A stretch of 64,000 nt of DNA from Lachnospiraceae bacterium MD308. GTDB taxonomy: Bacteria; Bacillota; Clostridia; Lachnospirales; Lachnospiraceae. How positions within the stretch are numbered: the stretch's first letter is position 1; every line of letters begins with the position of its first letter. Both the position numbers and the translations under genes were made by a program. The stretch spans positions 1 to 64,000 of the forward strand of contig VIQU02000015.1 in NCBI GenBank assembly GCA_010206225.2. Direction: 5' to 3'. The notes beneath the pieces are model-generated. The model ran no database searches, was not told where the DNA came from, and saw nothing but the letters and a program-made list of their open reading frames with translations. Of the stretch, positions 9,628-19,866 are shown one piece after another.

Positions 9628-10477
9628 ATCCGTCCAGTCCCTTTCCTGTAAGTTCAATAAAAACGGTTTCAAGTGTTGGTTCTGTGGAGTGTATCGCATC
9701 GATACTCCCGTTTTCTAAATATTCTTTTACTGTATTAGCAGAAGCGCTTCCGTTTTCTAATATGATCGTCTCTCCATTTTTAAGAGTTATCTGAAGTTTA
9801 TTTAAGTGGTTGTATTTCCTGCAAATGTCCGCTGGTTTTCCAGTTTCTATGATATTACCTTTACTTAGCAATGCTATATGGTCGCAGAGATCTTCCGCTT
9901 CAAACATATTGTGTGTTGTGAGAAAGATGGTTGTTCCTTTTTTCTTTTGACTTAACAAAACGTCATGAATTTCTCTTGTTGTGGCGGGATCAAGTCCGGC
10001 AGTCGGCTCATCCAGAAAAAGTATCTTAGCGTTGTTCATCAGCGCTCTTGCTAATGACAATCTGTTTTTCATGCCTTTTGAAAGTTTTGAAACAGCGATA
10101 CCCCGTCCTTCATACAGACCAATATTTTTTAATATCTCGTTTATGGCGCTGCGGGATACATGATAGATGTCTGCGTAAAAAGACAAGTTATCGTATACAG
10201 ACAGACGTTCATACAAGCCAAAGTTATCCATCATTGTACCAATTTGTCTGCGTTCTGTCCCACTGAGCTTTTTTGAATCTTTCCCCAGAAGCTTTGCATA
10301 TCCATCGCTTTGTTGAAGCTGCCCGGTCAAAATCTTTATTAACGTTGTCTTTCCTGCTCCGGACGGACCCAACAATCCAAAGATTTCCCCCTCCTGTACA
10401 TGAAAAGTAATGTGGTTCAAAACTTGCTTTTCGGCGAAGCCGAAAGAGAGATTTTTGATCATGATCGTATCATTCAT
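9620..10477 (-). CDS. ABC transporter ATP-binding protein
   Basis: GPSGAGKTT, LSKGMKNRLSLARAL, ILFLDEPTAGLDP. Confidence 0.93.
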   Translation of the reverse strand: MNDTIMIKNLSFGFAEKQVLNHITFHVQEGEIFGLLGPSGAGKTTLIKILTGQLQQSDGYAKLLGKDSKKLSGTERRQIGTMMDNFGLYERLSVYDNLSFYADIYHVSRSAINEILKNIGLYEGRGIAVSKLSKGMKNRLSLARALMNNAKILFLDEPTAGLDPATTREIHDVLLSQKKKGTTIFLTTHNMFEAEDLCDHIALLSKGNIIETGKPADICRKYNHLNKLQITLKNGETIILENGSASANTVKEYLENGSIDAIHSTEPTLETVFIELTGKGLDGYE

Positions 10478-10955
10478 TCTGTTTTTTCTCCTTTTCTTTC
10501 AAACGCCGCAATGCTTCTTCCATCTGCCTGTTCTCTATTTTTTCTTTTAGCGTCATTATAAGATAACTCCCAAGAAATGAGATTCCAAAACAAATAAAAA
10601 ACATTGCCCAGGGCTGCCACATATCTACAGGAAACCAGTGAAATGCAATGATAAAGGCTGCGATGATGGTAACTACTGAAACCAACATGCAAATTGTTCT
10701 TAACCAGATCGGCATTTTTTTTATCAGCATATCTGTAAAGAATATGACTCTAAGTCCTGTTATCAAAGCAGAAACAAGCAAGAATTGAAAAGCGATTTTT
10801 ACCGGAACGCCTTGATTTCCAAGTTCAAACATACTGGAAAAGCCTTTTGCTGAATTTCCAAAGACAAGACAAAAAATATTCATCACAAGCATTGCAAATC
10901 CAAATACGATCATTACTTGCGCCATATAATTAAAGACAGTTTTCTTTTTATCCAT
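10470..10955 (-). CDS. DUF3021 family membrane protein
   Basis: Four TM segments, position between LytTR regulator and ABC genes as in known LytTR-DUF3021 modules. Confidence 0.75.
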   Translation of the reverse strand: MDKKKTVFNYMAQVMIVFGFAMLVMNIFCLVFGNSAKGFSSMFELGNQGVPVKIAFQFLLVSALITGLRVIFFTDMLIKKMPIWLRTICMLVSVVTIIAAFIIAFHWFPVDMWQPWAMFFICFGISFLGSYLIMTLKEKIENRQMEEALRRLKEKEKKQNE

Positions 10956-10956
10956 A

Positions 10957-11397
10957 CTATATTACTCCTAATCTTTTTTTTAATTCATCGGCATATTGCC
11001 GAGAAGCTATGATCTGCTCCCCATTTGACATTGTAATCCTGATCTTTCGGTTAATATCAGATTTCAAGGATTGAATGTTCTGCAGATGAATCAGGAATGA
11101 TTTGCTCACACGAATGAATCCATATTCTTCAAGCTGTTGTTCCAGCTCATATAGTCGGAAATCCGATTCGTATATTTCATTCGATGTGTAAATAAAGCAT
11201 TTTCTGCCCACGCTCTCTATGTAGATAACCTGAGTTGTATCCAATAAATAAATTTCAGCGTCTTTTTTAGCTGTAAGCTGATGATTCATCATTCGCAAAG
11301 TTGCTAAGATTTTTTCTATGTCGGGTGTCAATTGTCTGCAGGTAACGGATATTTTCAGATCCGTTGCCTTTTCGTCAACAGAAACCTCTATCTTCAC
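10957..11397 (-). CDS. LytTR-domain DNA-binding regulator
   Basis: IYLLDTTQVIYIESVGRKCFIYTSNEIYESDFRLYELEQQLEEYGFIRVSKSFLIHLQNIQSLKSDINRKIRITMSNGEQIIASRQYADELKKRLG. Confidence 0.92.
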   Translation of the reverse strand: MKIEVSVDEKATDLKISVTCRQLTPDIEKILATLRMMNHQLTAKKDAEIYLLDTTQVIYIESVGRKCFIYTSNEIYESDFRLYELEQQLEEYGFIRVSKSFLIHLQNIQSLKSDINRKIRITMSNGEQIIASRQYADELKKRLGVI

Positions 11398-11433
11398 AAT
11401 TCCACCGCCTTCCTGAGTTTTTCAAGCATTTAT

Positions 11434-11462
11434 ATTATACTTCCATTCTGTCCATCTATCAA
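11434..11462 (-). promoter_or_regulatory. Predicted sigma-A promoter for the LytTR operon
   Basis: Minus-strand TTGATA-N17-TATAAT. Confidence 0.6.
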
Positions 11463-11650
11463 TTGACGCAAACGCATGATGCCGCTTTTCCAACATAAGC
11501 TGCCACATTTTTTGCTCCTTGCTTATACCAGAGTCCGTTGCTTCCATCATAAATGTACTTGTCCATTTTAAAATCCTCCAGTATAATTAAGGGATGGTAA
11601 GCGCCTGCAAAATGGCGGATTTACAATCGGGTTTTGATGAGGAGATAATA

Positions 11651-12304
11651 ATGAAAACAAAAGTGATCTCTCCAAGAATTCCATCTCAATTAATGACGGT
11701 GGAAGACTTGCAGGCGATGAAGTGTTCATTAGAGGATGACGCGCGTATAATAGGAGCAATGATCCATGAGGACAACGAGACGGGACAGGATTATTATAAA
11801 CTGGATGCGGAGGCTTCCCTCTTTGAGCGATGCAGATTTATAGACTGTGAATTTGAAAAGGCTTCTTTTATAGATGTGATATTTGATAATTGTGACTTTT
11901 CAAACAGCCATTTTGTGAAAGCATATTTTAATAGATGTGAATTCAAAAATTGCAAATGTCTTGGAACTGTTTTTAATGAAGCTGTAATGAAGCATGTTAA
12001 GATTATGGATAGTACTTTAAAGTACGCGAGCCTGAATAACGCAAAATTTGAATACGTGGAGATGAACCATTGTGATATGACAGAAAGTTCAATCTCAGAG
12101 ACTATCCATAAAAATTGGAATGCCAGCGGATGTTTGTTTATAGGGACGAATTTCTTTCATACTAAATTGAAAAATTTTGATTTTACAAGCTGTGAATTAG
12201 AGAATCTGATTATTTCCGATACGCTTGAAGAAATCCGCGGAGCAAAGATTACAGCAATCCAGTCATTGGAGATGGCCAGATTGCTGGGGATGAAAGTGGT
12301 GTAA
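11651..12304 (+). CDS. Pentapeptide-repeat protein
   Basis: Repeated A(D/N)LXX-like units: CRFIDCEFEKASFIDVIFDNCDFSNSHFVKAYFNRCEFKNCKCLGTVFNEA. Confidence 0.8.
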   Translation: MKTKVISPRIPSQLMTVEDLQAMKCSLEDDARIIGAMIHEDNETGQDYYKLDAEASLFERCRFIDCEFEKASFIDVIFDNCDFSNSHFVKAYFNRCEFKNCKCLGTVFNEAVMKHVKIMDSTLKYASLNNAKFEYVEMNHCDMTESSISETIHKNWNASGCLFIGTNFFHTKLKNFDFTSCELENLIISDTLEEIRGAKITAIQSLEMARLLGMKVV

Positions 12305-12327
12305 GGATATGGTAGATCAACTTGAAG

Positions 12328-12876
12328 TTATTTTAATGATTTCCGATATCTCCAAAACTGAATTGCAAATGTGCGAAACAGGATCAAATAAAAGATACCC
12401 ATAACAGTAAATATTCCTGTGAATATTATGCCGGACAAACGGTTGAGATGATGATACTGAGAAAACATTTGCGGGATGATCACACAGCAAAAAATAAGAA
12501 TCAGAGGGATGATACGATGTTTGAATACTCGTTTCATCATATCTAATCTAGAGTCATCATCGCAAAATATTTCTTCCGTGCCATCCATCTTTGACGCGGG
12601 TTTTCTAAAGTAGCTGTATCCCGCGTAGTCTTGCATATATTCCCAGCCGCAGTCGAGGAACATCTGGATATATTCGGCTTTATGGGCTATGCCTTCAGGA
12701 TTGTAGTCAAGCTGATAAGTCACATCTTCTGGCTCACATTTTTCAAAATGATACAACCCGGGAAATTTCATATTTATAAATCTCCACCCGTTGTTATGCT
12801 GTTTCCGAAGATATTCCTGTTCCTGTGTCCACTCAAGGATGGTAAAAAATCTAAATTCTGTCTTTGTAGTCTTCAT
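12328..12876 (-). CDS. DUF2812 domain membrane protein
   Basis: EFRFFTILEWTQEQEYLRKQHNNGWRFINMKFPGLYHFEKCEPEDVTYQLDYNPE, paired with PadR. Confidence 0.85.
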   Translation of the reverse strand: MKTTKTEFRFFTILEWTQEQEYLRKQHNNGWRFINMKFPGLYHFEKCEPEDVTYQLDYNPEGIAHKAEYIQMFLDCGWEYMQDYAGYSYFRKPASKMDGTEEIFCDDDSRLDMMKRVFKHRIIPLILIFCCVIIPQMFSQYHHLNRLSGIIFTGIFTVMGIFYLILFRTFAIQFWRYRKSLK

Positions 12877-12880
12877 TTTA

Positions 12881-13195
12881 TTATTGTACCTCCTTCATAG
12901 TACGGTATAACCGTTCGATCCGCATTATTTCCAATTCTAAGACCTGATTTCCCAATTCCGTGATTCGATAAAGCTTTCTTTTATCTTCCTCTCGGACAAA
13001 ATGAATTAACCCGTCTTTTTCCATTTTTGATAAACTGCCGTACATCGTTCCCGGGCTGAGCTTTATCTCTCCTTGTGTTATGGCTTCTACTTTTTGTACG
13101 ATCCCGTAACCATGCATGGTATCCCGCAGACAAAGCAAGATGTAAAACCCTGTTTCTGTCATTGGTACATATACTTTTTTGATATGTGCGTTCAT
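12881..13195 (-). CDS. PadR-family transcriptional regulator
   Basis: FYILLCLRDTMHGYGIVQKVEAITQGEIKLSPGTMYGSLSKMEKDGLIHFV. Confidence 0.92.
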   Translation of the reverse strand: MNAHIKKVYVPMTETGFYILLCLRDTMHGYGIVQKVEAITQGEIKLSPGTMYGSLSKMEKDGLIHFVREEDKRKLYRITELGNQVLELEIMRIERLYRTMKEVQ

Positions 13196-13224
13196 TCCGC
13201 CACCTCTTTTCTTACCGCAATATG

Positions 13225-13263
13225 TATCGCACTACGATATATATTATATCGCACCGCGATATA
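13225..13263. promoter_or_regulatory. Tandem palindromic operator, probable PadR binding sites
   Basis: TATCGCACTACGATATA (13225) and TATCGCACCGCGATATA (13247), 22 bp apart, directly upstream of padR. Confidence 0.65.
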
Positions 13264-13363
13264 AATGTCAATAGTTCTAAAAATAGCGCTGTGATTTTTC
13301 AAACAGTCTCATTGCATGTGTCTTAACAATTCTATATAATCTAGGCAGGAGGTGCGTAAAGAT

Positions 13364-13876
13364 ATGGCTAATGAAGATAAGAAGGATTTTAACGCGATGT
13401 TACACAAGGATACCGATATGCCTAAAGTGCAGATCATCACGGATGAGGCTTCGATCAAGAAATACGGCGGAGAAAGAATGTATTTTGCCCCGCCTGTGAC
13501 TTATGACGAAATTATGAAAAAGATTCCCCGCGGACAAGTGATTACTGTTGGTGTAATAAGGAATCATCTGGCGAAAAGGAACAATGCGGACTTTACGGAT
13601 CCGATAACAGCGGGAATTTTTGTGTCTATTGCGGCATGGGCGTCTTATCAGCGTTCTGAGGATGAAACTCCGTATTGGCGGACATTAAAAGCAAATGGAG
13701 AGTTAAACGCAAAATATCCGGGCGGCGTTGAAGCACAGAAAGAAAAACTGGAAGTTGAGGGACATACGATCATTCAGAGAGGCCGCAAAAATATAAGGTA
13801 TTATGTGAAGGATTATGAAAATGTTCTTTTTGATCTGAAGGATGAAAGATCAGAATTTGAGGGAGCGGGCAAATGA
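13364..13876 (+). CDS. MGMT/alkyltransferase-like (ATL) family protein lacking the catalytic Cys
   Basis: RGQVITVGVIRNHLAKR...TPYWRTLKANGELNAKYPGGVEAQKEKLEVEGH aligns with the DNA-binding domain VPCHRVVxxxGxLGGYxxGxxxKxxLLxxEG, with PYWR at PCHR. Confidence 0.75.
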   Translation: MANEDKKDFNAMLHKDTDMPKVQIITDEASIKKYGGERMYFAPPVTYDEIMKKIPRGQVITVGVIRNHLAKRNNADFTDPITAGIFVSIAAWASYQRSEDETPYWRTLKANGELNAKYPGGVEAQKEKLEVEGHTIIQRGRKNIRYYVKDYENVLFDLKDERSEFEGAGK

Positions 13877-13951
13877 GGAAACGTTGGATCAATTTATTGA
13901 AAGAAGAGAGAATATCTGTATGTGGATCATAGTTAAGGAAGGAGAAGAACA

Positions 13952-15256
13952 GTGGAGAAGAAGACATATCAGGTGTGGGCGCTGGCTGTTCCGATTGCCT
14001 TTGAGTCCTTTTTTCAGATGCTTTTTGGGTTTGCTGATACATATGTGCTTGGTCAGTATGCAGACAGGGCTGTAGCCGCGGCAGGGTATGTAAATCAGTT
14101 TCTTAGCATTGTTCTGCTCATGTTCCGGGTAGTGGCGGCAGGAACATCCATTTTACTGGCACAGGCAATCGGGGCGGATGACGATGAAAAACAAGGATCT
14201 ATTTGCGGCGCGGCATTCTGGCTGGCAGCGGTATTTGGACTGACGGCCTTTTTCGTAATATTTTTACTGAAGGATAGTATCATATATATTTTACGGATGG
14301 ATCAGGTTCTTTGGAAACCGGCGGCAGAGTATCTGGGAGTTATGAGCTGCGGGCTGTTTTTTCAGGCTTTATTTGCCATATTTACATCAATATTCAGAAG
14401 TTATGGAAAAGCGGTCTTTACGTCTGCTATTTCCATTGCCGCAAATATATGGAATATCGTTGGAGATATTCTGGTAGTCAAAGGATACCTGCATATATGC
14501 GGGACGGTAAAGGATGTGGCGCTGGTGACTGTGAGCGCGAATGCCGCGGCGGCTGTTGCAGCGTTCGCGATTTTTCTGATGAGGGATCGGGATAAGATTA
14601 TGGGAAGACCCAGACAGGCAGATCTCAGGGAGATTCTGAGATTAGGGGTTCCTGCGGCGGGAGAGTCCTGTTCTTACAAATGCTCTCAGATGGCAGTGAC
14701 GATGATCATTGGAATTTTGGGAACTGAGGCGCTGACAGCCAGGATATATGCGATGAATTTTTCGTATATGATGGTGCTGCTTCCAAATTCAATAGCTACT
14801 GCAGCGGGAATCATAGTCGGAGTGCATATTGGAGCAGACAGACCGAAAGAGGCAGAGCAGACTTCATATGCATGTATTCGAAAGGGTACGGCGGCGGTTG
14901 CGGTTTTGGGAGTTGTGTTAGCGATATTTGGCAGAAGGCTGCTTGGTATCTTTACGGACAATGAGAATATTTTGCGGATGGCATATATCGTACTGTTGAT
15001 GGACATCGTGACTATGTTTGCCAAAAATGTGAACCTTACTTTTGGAAATTCTCTGAGGGCTGTAGGAGATGTGAATTATCCGGTGGTAATTTCAGTGATA
15101 TCCATGTGGGGGATCGGAACGGGACTGGCATGGGTGTTGGGGTGTGCGCTTCAGTTGGGGCTTCCGGGAATCTTTGCGGCGTTTTTGCTGGATGAAGCCC
15201 TGCGGTCATATCTGCTGTGGCATCGGTGGAGTGGGCGGATCATCAGAGTGAGGTGA
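13952..15256 (+). CDS. MATE family efflux transporter
   Basis: 12-TM protein; FADTYVLGQYADRAVAAAGYVNQ...GTSILLAQAIGADD. Confidence 0.92.
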   Translation: MEKKTYQVWALAVPIAFESFFQMLFGFADTYVLGQYADRAVAAAGYVNQFLSIVLLMFRVVAAGTSILLAQAIGADDDEKQGSICGAAFWLAAVFGLTAFFVIFLLKDSIIYILRMDQVLWKPAAEYLGVMSCGLFFQALFAIFTSIFRSYGKAVFTSAISIAANIWNIVGDILVVKGYLHICGTVKDVALVTVSANAAAAVAAFAIFLMRDRDKIMGRPRQADLREILRLGVPAAGESCSYKCSQMAVTMIIGILGTEALTARIYAMNFSYMMVLLPNSIATAAGIIVGVHIGADRPKEAEQTSYACIRKGTAAVAVLGVVLAIFGRRLLGIFTDNENILRMAYIVLLMDIVTMFAKNVNLTFGNSLRAVGDVNYPVVISVISMWGIGTGLAWVLGCALQLGLPGIFAAFLLDEALRSYLLWHRWSGRIIRVR

Positions 15257-15359
15257 TGGATATGTTACAGATTGAAGAACAGAGTACAGAAAATATTACG
15301 ATTTCAATAGCAGCTCTTAAGCGGGCAGGTTCCTAACGACGCAAAAGAAGCTTTATCTA

Positions 15360-15390
15360 TTGACATTCCCCCAGGGTCAGGGTGTATTTT
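15360..15390 (+). promoter_or_regulatory. MerR-type promoter (19-bp spacer) with internal imperfect dyad
   Basis: TTGACA (15360-15365), N19, TATTTT (15385-15390); spacer contains CCCCCAGGGTCAGGG; located just upstream of a merR-like gene. Confidence 0.6.
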
Positions 15391-15428
15391 TAAGCTGTAT
15401 CTGTGAGATATCATGAAATGAGGTGCTT

Positions 15429-16760
15429 ATGAAAATTAACGATGTAGAGAAACTGACTGGACTGACAGCGAAAAGTATCCGTTATTATGAGTCAAAAGGA
15501 TTGATCACTGTGCAGCATAATAAGGAAAATGGGTATCGTATCTATACGGAGGAGGATGTTTTGCATTTAAAACGGATCAAGGTGCTTCGTTATCTGGACT
15601 TTAGCATTGAAGAGATCCGTTGTATTCAGGAACAGGAGCTTCCGGAAATCCAGAGGACATTACAGAGGCAGGCAGAACAGTTTGAATCCCTGAGTGATAC
15701 CTGCGATTTGAAGAAATCTCTTTGCATCTCTTTGAGCAAAGACTATGATATGAAAAACCGGATGGTCAGGGAGTATGATGAAGCTATTGAATTTTTGAAG
15801 GGGAAGGAATTTGAAGAGGTTCAGGAAAGTCTCAGAGAGCTTGCCTGCCCATCCTTGCCGCAGATGATTGTATGTACGCTGGTGCTGGGGGCGCCTGTAC
15901 TTGGATTATTTTTAAATATCCAAATGCATAGCGGAAATAAGGAAATACTTATAATGAATGCGGTATTTGCACTCATCGGGGCTGTATGGATTAGTCTGCA
16001 GTGGAGGGATTATTTTCAAAGACGCAAATATCAAAAAGAGCGGATGAAGGAAAAAGGAAAGCAGGATGTCTGGGTTGTTCTGGCTATCATACCTGTTCTT
16101 ATCGGCATGTTCACTGTGCTTGTCCTGATAGACAGGCTTGTTATCTCTTTGTTTGCGCCCCGGGACTGGCTGTTTTACGAGTTTCAGGGCGGCGGAGATA
16201 TTCTTTTAATCTTGATCACGGAGCTGCCGCTTTTTGGAGCGATCGTGTACCTGATCGAACGGATACGTCATGTATTGAAAGAAAAGTCCAGTGATCTGGC
16301 TGTGTTGTTCGAGATATTATGGAATCATAAGATGATATTTTTCGTGGTCTGGTGTGCGCTGTTTTACTTTGCCGTTGTGAACGTGGCTTTTGTCACGCCG
16401 GAAACGATCGTTTCATATAGTACGCTGCACCCTGCGGGAGTTACGTATGAATATAAGGATATTAGCAGGGTAGATACCTCTTTTGGATGGAAAAATATTG
16501 ATGTCAGAGAATATAAGAAGAAGGGGACATTTTCATACCGGATTTCGATCGGGGAGAAAAAGCTGGTCTTTTCTCAGCCGTCTATTAACGAAAGTATTGA
16601 ACGCTATGTGGAGGATACATATCTGGAGCTTGAGGAATTTGATGTTAGAGTGATGTCCTTGGGAGTGCCTAAAAAAGGGAGCGCAAAGTATTCGGACCGG
16701 TGCGATCTGGATCAGGTGTATGTAAATCGGTTCTTACGGATCATTGAAAATGGAAATTGA
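15429..16760 (+). CDS. MerR-family regulator fused to a C-terminal multi-TM domain
   Basis: MKINDVEKLTGLTAKSIRYYESKGLITVQHNKENGYRIYTEEDVLHLKRIKVLR followed by several hydrophobic segments and a soluble C-terminal tail. Confidence 0.9.
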   Translation: MKINDVEKLTGLTAKSIRYYESKGLITVQHNKENGYRIYTEEDVLHLKRIKVLRYLDFSIEEIRCIQEQELPEIQRTLQRQAEQFESLSDTCDLKKSLCISLSKDYDMKNRMVREYDEAIEFLKGKEFEEVQESLRELACPSLPQMIVCTLVLGAPVLGLFLNIQMHSGNKEILIMNAVFALIGAVWISLQWRDYFQRRKYQKERMKEKGKQDVWVVLAIIPVLIGMFTVLVLIDRLVISLFAPRDWLFYEFQGGGDILLILITELPLFGAIVYLIERIRHVLKEKSSDLAVLFEILWNHKMIFFVVWCALFYFAVVNVAFVTPETIVSYSTLHPAGVTYEYKDISRVDTSFGWKNIDVREYKKKGTFSYRISIGEKKLVFSQPSINESIERYVEDTYLELEEFDVRVMSLGVPKKGSAKYSDRCDLDQVYVNRFLRIIENGN

Positions 16761-16932
16761 AAGATGTCACAAAGATGCCAGCCGTGAATGGTATTCTGGA
16801 ATCGTCTAAAGAAGAACTTTTAAAAATGAAATTCTTAAGGTTTTCTGATTTAAAATTAAAAAACAGAAGTTGTTATGCTGTGCAAGCCGATTTCTGTTAT
16901 AATGGTCATATCAATAAAGGAGATGTCTGCAT

Positions 16933-17655
16933 ATGAAAAAGCGATTCCGGTTTGTCCGATGGCTGTCAGTCAGGCTGCTTATAATAAGCTTTATGCTTAT
17001 TCTACTGACAGGCGGTTTTTACGGCATTAAGGGATATAATATGTACAAAAATGCAATAGATGAAAAATCACTTTCAAAGAGGGTGGAGGAAATCCGTGAT
17101 ATGGAGAATTTCACGTATTATTCTGAACTGCCCCAGTTTTATATTCAGGCTATCATATCTGTGGAGGATAGAAGATTTAAGAGCCACAAAGGTATTGACC
17201 CGTTCGCGATCGCGCGCGCGGCGTGGAGGGATATAAAGGAGGGGGCTTTCGAAGAAGGCGGGAGTACAATAACCCAGCAGCTGGCAAAAAATATGCTGTT
17301 TACCAAGGATAAGAAGATGGAGCGTAAAGCGGCAGAGGTGTTTGCGGTATCGGAGATAGAATCAGAATATACGAAAGAAGAGATTTTTGAGCTGTATGTA
17401 AATATGGCTGACTTCGGCGGGGGATACTATGGTATCTATCAGGCATCGAAAGGATATTTTGGAAAAGAGCCGTCAAAGCTTTGTGATCATGAGTCTGTCC
17501 TGCTTGCCGGAGTGCCTAACGCGCCTTCGGCCTATTCGCCTGATAAAAACATGAAACTGGCTGCAAAACGCGCAGAACAGGTGCTTAAAAGTATGGTGAA
17601 AAATAAGGTCATAACGAAGAAAGAGGCGGATGAGATAAAGAATCAGATTCAGTGA
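16933..17655 (+). CDS. Monofunctional GT51 peptidoglycan glycosyltransferase
   Basis: ISVEDRRFKSHKGIDPFAIARAAWRD...EEGGSTITQQLAKNMLF...LLAGVPNAPSAYSP. Confidence 0.93.
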   Translation: MKKRFRFVRWLSVRLLIISFMLILLTGGFYGIKGYNMYKNAIDEKSLSKRVEEIRDMENFTYYSELPQFYIQAIISVEDRRFKSHKGIDPFAIARAAWRDIKEGAFEEGGSTITQQLAKNMLFTKDKKMERKAAEVFAVSEIESEYTKEEIFELYVNMADFGGGYYGIYQASKGYFGKEPSKLCDHESVLLAGVPNAPSAYSPDKNMKLAAKRAEQVLKSMVKNKVITKKEADEIKNQIQ

Positions 17656-17832
17656 ATTTTTTGCGGAGAGGAAAGAAATAAAAACATGTCTGTTTTTCCA
17701 TAAAAATATTGTAATACAGTCAGCAATTGTGTTATATTATTAAAAGATTGCCATACATTGGAAAACATGGAAGCGGTTTTGGTTGCTGCCATGTTTTTGT
17801 GTGCGATTTTTCGTTGATGATCAAAAGAAAGG

Positions 17833-19866
17833 ATGAAGTGTGAGATGACAGAAAAACAAAAAGACTCCGTTTTTGAAAAAGGGAAAAGGCGGAGTCTGAG
17901 CGGACGAATATTGAAAAACACAATCTTTAATATCCTGATACTGGTAGTTATCTGCTGTGTGATCATGGCGCTGTCTATGCAGTCGTTAGCCAACAGTATC
18001 CTGTTGGACAGCTTGCAGCCTATGGTGCGCCAATCCGCTAAATCCGTTGAGGCTAATATCCATATCCTGGCGGACCGGATGATGACGATTGCCGATGATT
18101 ACCGAATGACAGGAGGAGCGGGAGCTTTAGGTGCAGACACTGCCAAGGCAGTCAGAAAAAGCCGAAGCGATGTTTTGACTGAAGCCGCCGAGATTTATGA
18201 GCTGTACACGATTGCGCTTTATGACCTTGACGGGAATCTTATACAGGGGATTGACGGCGCGCCAAAGGCTCTTGATGACAGTTTTTTGGGGCTTCTTAAG
18301 GAAACAGATAACCTGACTACCGATTCTGCTACGATCTTTCAGGACAGCCTTGGCATTACTATGGGTATGCCGGTGAAGGAAGAAGGAAAGACTTACATGT
18401 ATGTCGTAGGAGTTTACAAATATGATGCCATTGATGATATTATCAGCAGTATCAATCTGGGCAAGAATGGTATGGCTTATATAGCGAACCGGGAAGGGAT
18501 TATCGTTGGTCATCCGGACCAGTCTGCGGTTCTTGAACAGAAGACGCTGACTCAGGTCAGTGACGGCAACGAGGATGCCATAAGCCGGGTGACTACCGGA
18601 GAAACAGGATCCATAGAATTTCCTATCGACGGGAAAAAGATGCTGGTAGCATTTTCACCGATCCGCGGCACGCAGTGGTCGCTTGTCATCCAGGTTCCAA
18701 AAGCGGATTATAATCACCTGATCAACAAGGCGATGCTAGTAGCTGTATTGTGCACTTTTGCGGTGCTTGTGATTTCTATTCTGCTGGTTCTTAAGCTGGC
18801 ACGTTCAATCTCGCGTCCGGTAAAGAGTGTTACGGACCGGATGGTTTCCTTCTCTGACGGAGATCTGCATACAGAAGCAGTGGCCGTACAATCTGGGGAT
18901 GAACTTGGCGTGATGGCGCGGACTCTTAACGATACGGTGGAAAGTGTCAACCAGTACATATCGGATATCCAGCAGGTGCTTAGGCGGATTGCGGACGGCA
19001 ATCTGGGCGTAGAGCCGCAGATGGACTATAAAGGAGACTTTACCCTGATCCGGGACAGCCTGACTTCTATCATCCAGTCAATGAATGATACGATAGCGGG
19101 ATTCCGTTCGGCCGCTGTCAGGCTCGCTGAGATGGCGGAGGAACTTAGCGGTCAGTCAGGCCAGCTCCATCAGGCCTCCCTTGAGCAGAATGAATCTGCG
19201 GAGGCACTGGTAGGTGAGGTGTCTACGGTGAAAGAACGGCTTTTAGACGTTACTAAAAGCAGCAGCCAGACCCGCAGCAAAACAGAGGAGATCACCCAGT
19301 GTATCGAAAAGGCCAATACGCAGATGTCTGCCCTGTCCGGCACTATGAAGGATATCAGCGCCAATGCCCATAAGATCACGAAGATTGCCAAGGCTATTGA
19401 GGATATTTCCTTCCAGACAAATATATTAGCGCTCAATGCATCTGTGGAGGCGGCGCGGGCAGGAAGCGCCGGCAGCGGATTTGCCGTAGTAGCCAATGAG
19501 GTCCAGAATCTGGCGTTTAAGAGCGCTGAAGCGGCTAAAAGTGCCACACAGATGATCGGAGATACTATTGCCATCATCCGCGCCGGTGTAAGTCTGAATG
19601 AAGAGACCGCAAGCTCTTTAGAGGCTATATCCGATGTTTCCGAACAAATCAGCAGCATAACAGACCAGCTTGTGACTGCGGTGGAGGGTCAGGAAAGTGC
19701 TTTGATCTCCATGGAAGAGCGGATCGGAGGAATCACCGCGATTGCTGACCGGAATCTGCAGAATGCAGAAGGAACAGAGGAATCCAGCAGATTGCTGGCA
19801 GACGAGGCGGAAAAGCTTCAGGCACAGGTGAAAAATTTTGTTTTGAAGGGAGAGAGTGACAGATGA
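17833..19866 (+). CDS. Methyl-accepting chemotaxis protein (Cache-like sensor, HAMP)
   Basis: Periplasmic region between TMs, HAMP, hairpin tip [44 protein letters not shown]. Confidence 0.94.
   Translation: MKCEMTEKQKDSVFEKGKRRSLSGRILKNTIFNILILVVICCVIMALSMQSLANSILLDSLQPMVRQSAKSVEANIHILADRMMTIADDYRMTGGAGALGADTAKAVRKSRSDVLTEAAEIYELYTIALYDLDGNLIQGIDGAPKALDDSFLGLLKETDNLTTDSATIFQDSLGITMGMPVKEEGKTYMYVVGVYKYDAIDDIISSINLGKNGMAYIANREGIIVGHPDQSAVLEQKTLTQVSDGNEDAISRVTTGETGSIEFPIDGKKMLVAFSPIRGTQWSLVIQVPKADYNHLINKAMLVAVLCTFAVLVISILLVLKLARSISRPVKSVTDRMVSFSDGDLHTEAVAVQSGDELGVMARTLNDTVESVNQYISDIQQVLRRIADGNLGVEPQMDYKGDFTLIRDSLTSIIQSMNDTIAGFRSAAVRLAEMAEELSGQSGQLHQASLEQNESAEALVGEVSTVKERLLDVTKSSSQTRSKTEEITQCIEKANTQMSALSGTMKDISANAHKITKIAKAIEDISFQTNILALNASVEAARAGSAGSGFAVVANEVQNLAFKSAEAAKSATQMIGDTIAIIRAGVSLNEETASSLEAISDVSEQISSITDQLVTAVEGQESALISMEERIGGITAIADRNLQNAEGTEESSRLLADEAEKLQAQVKNFVLKGESDR

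Noticed and set aside
17205-17225. gatcgcgcgcgcggcg alternating CG run
   Set aside because: Inside the GT51 coding sequence (IARAAW); explained by codons
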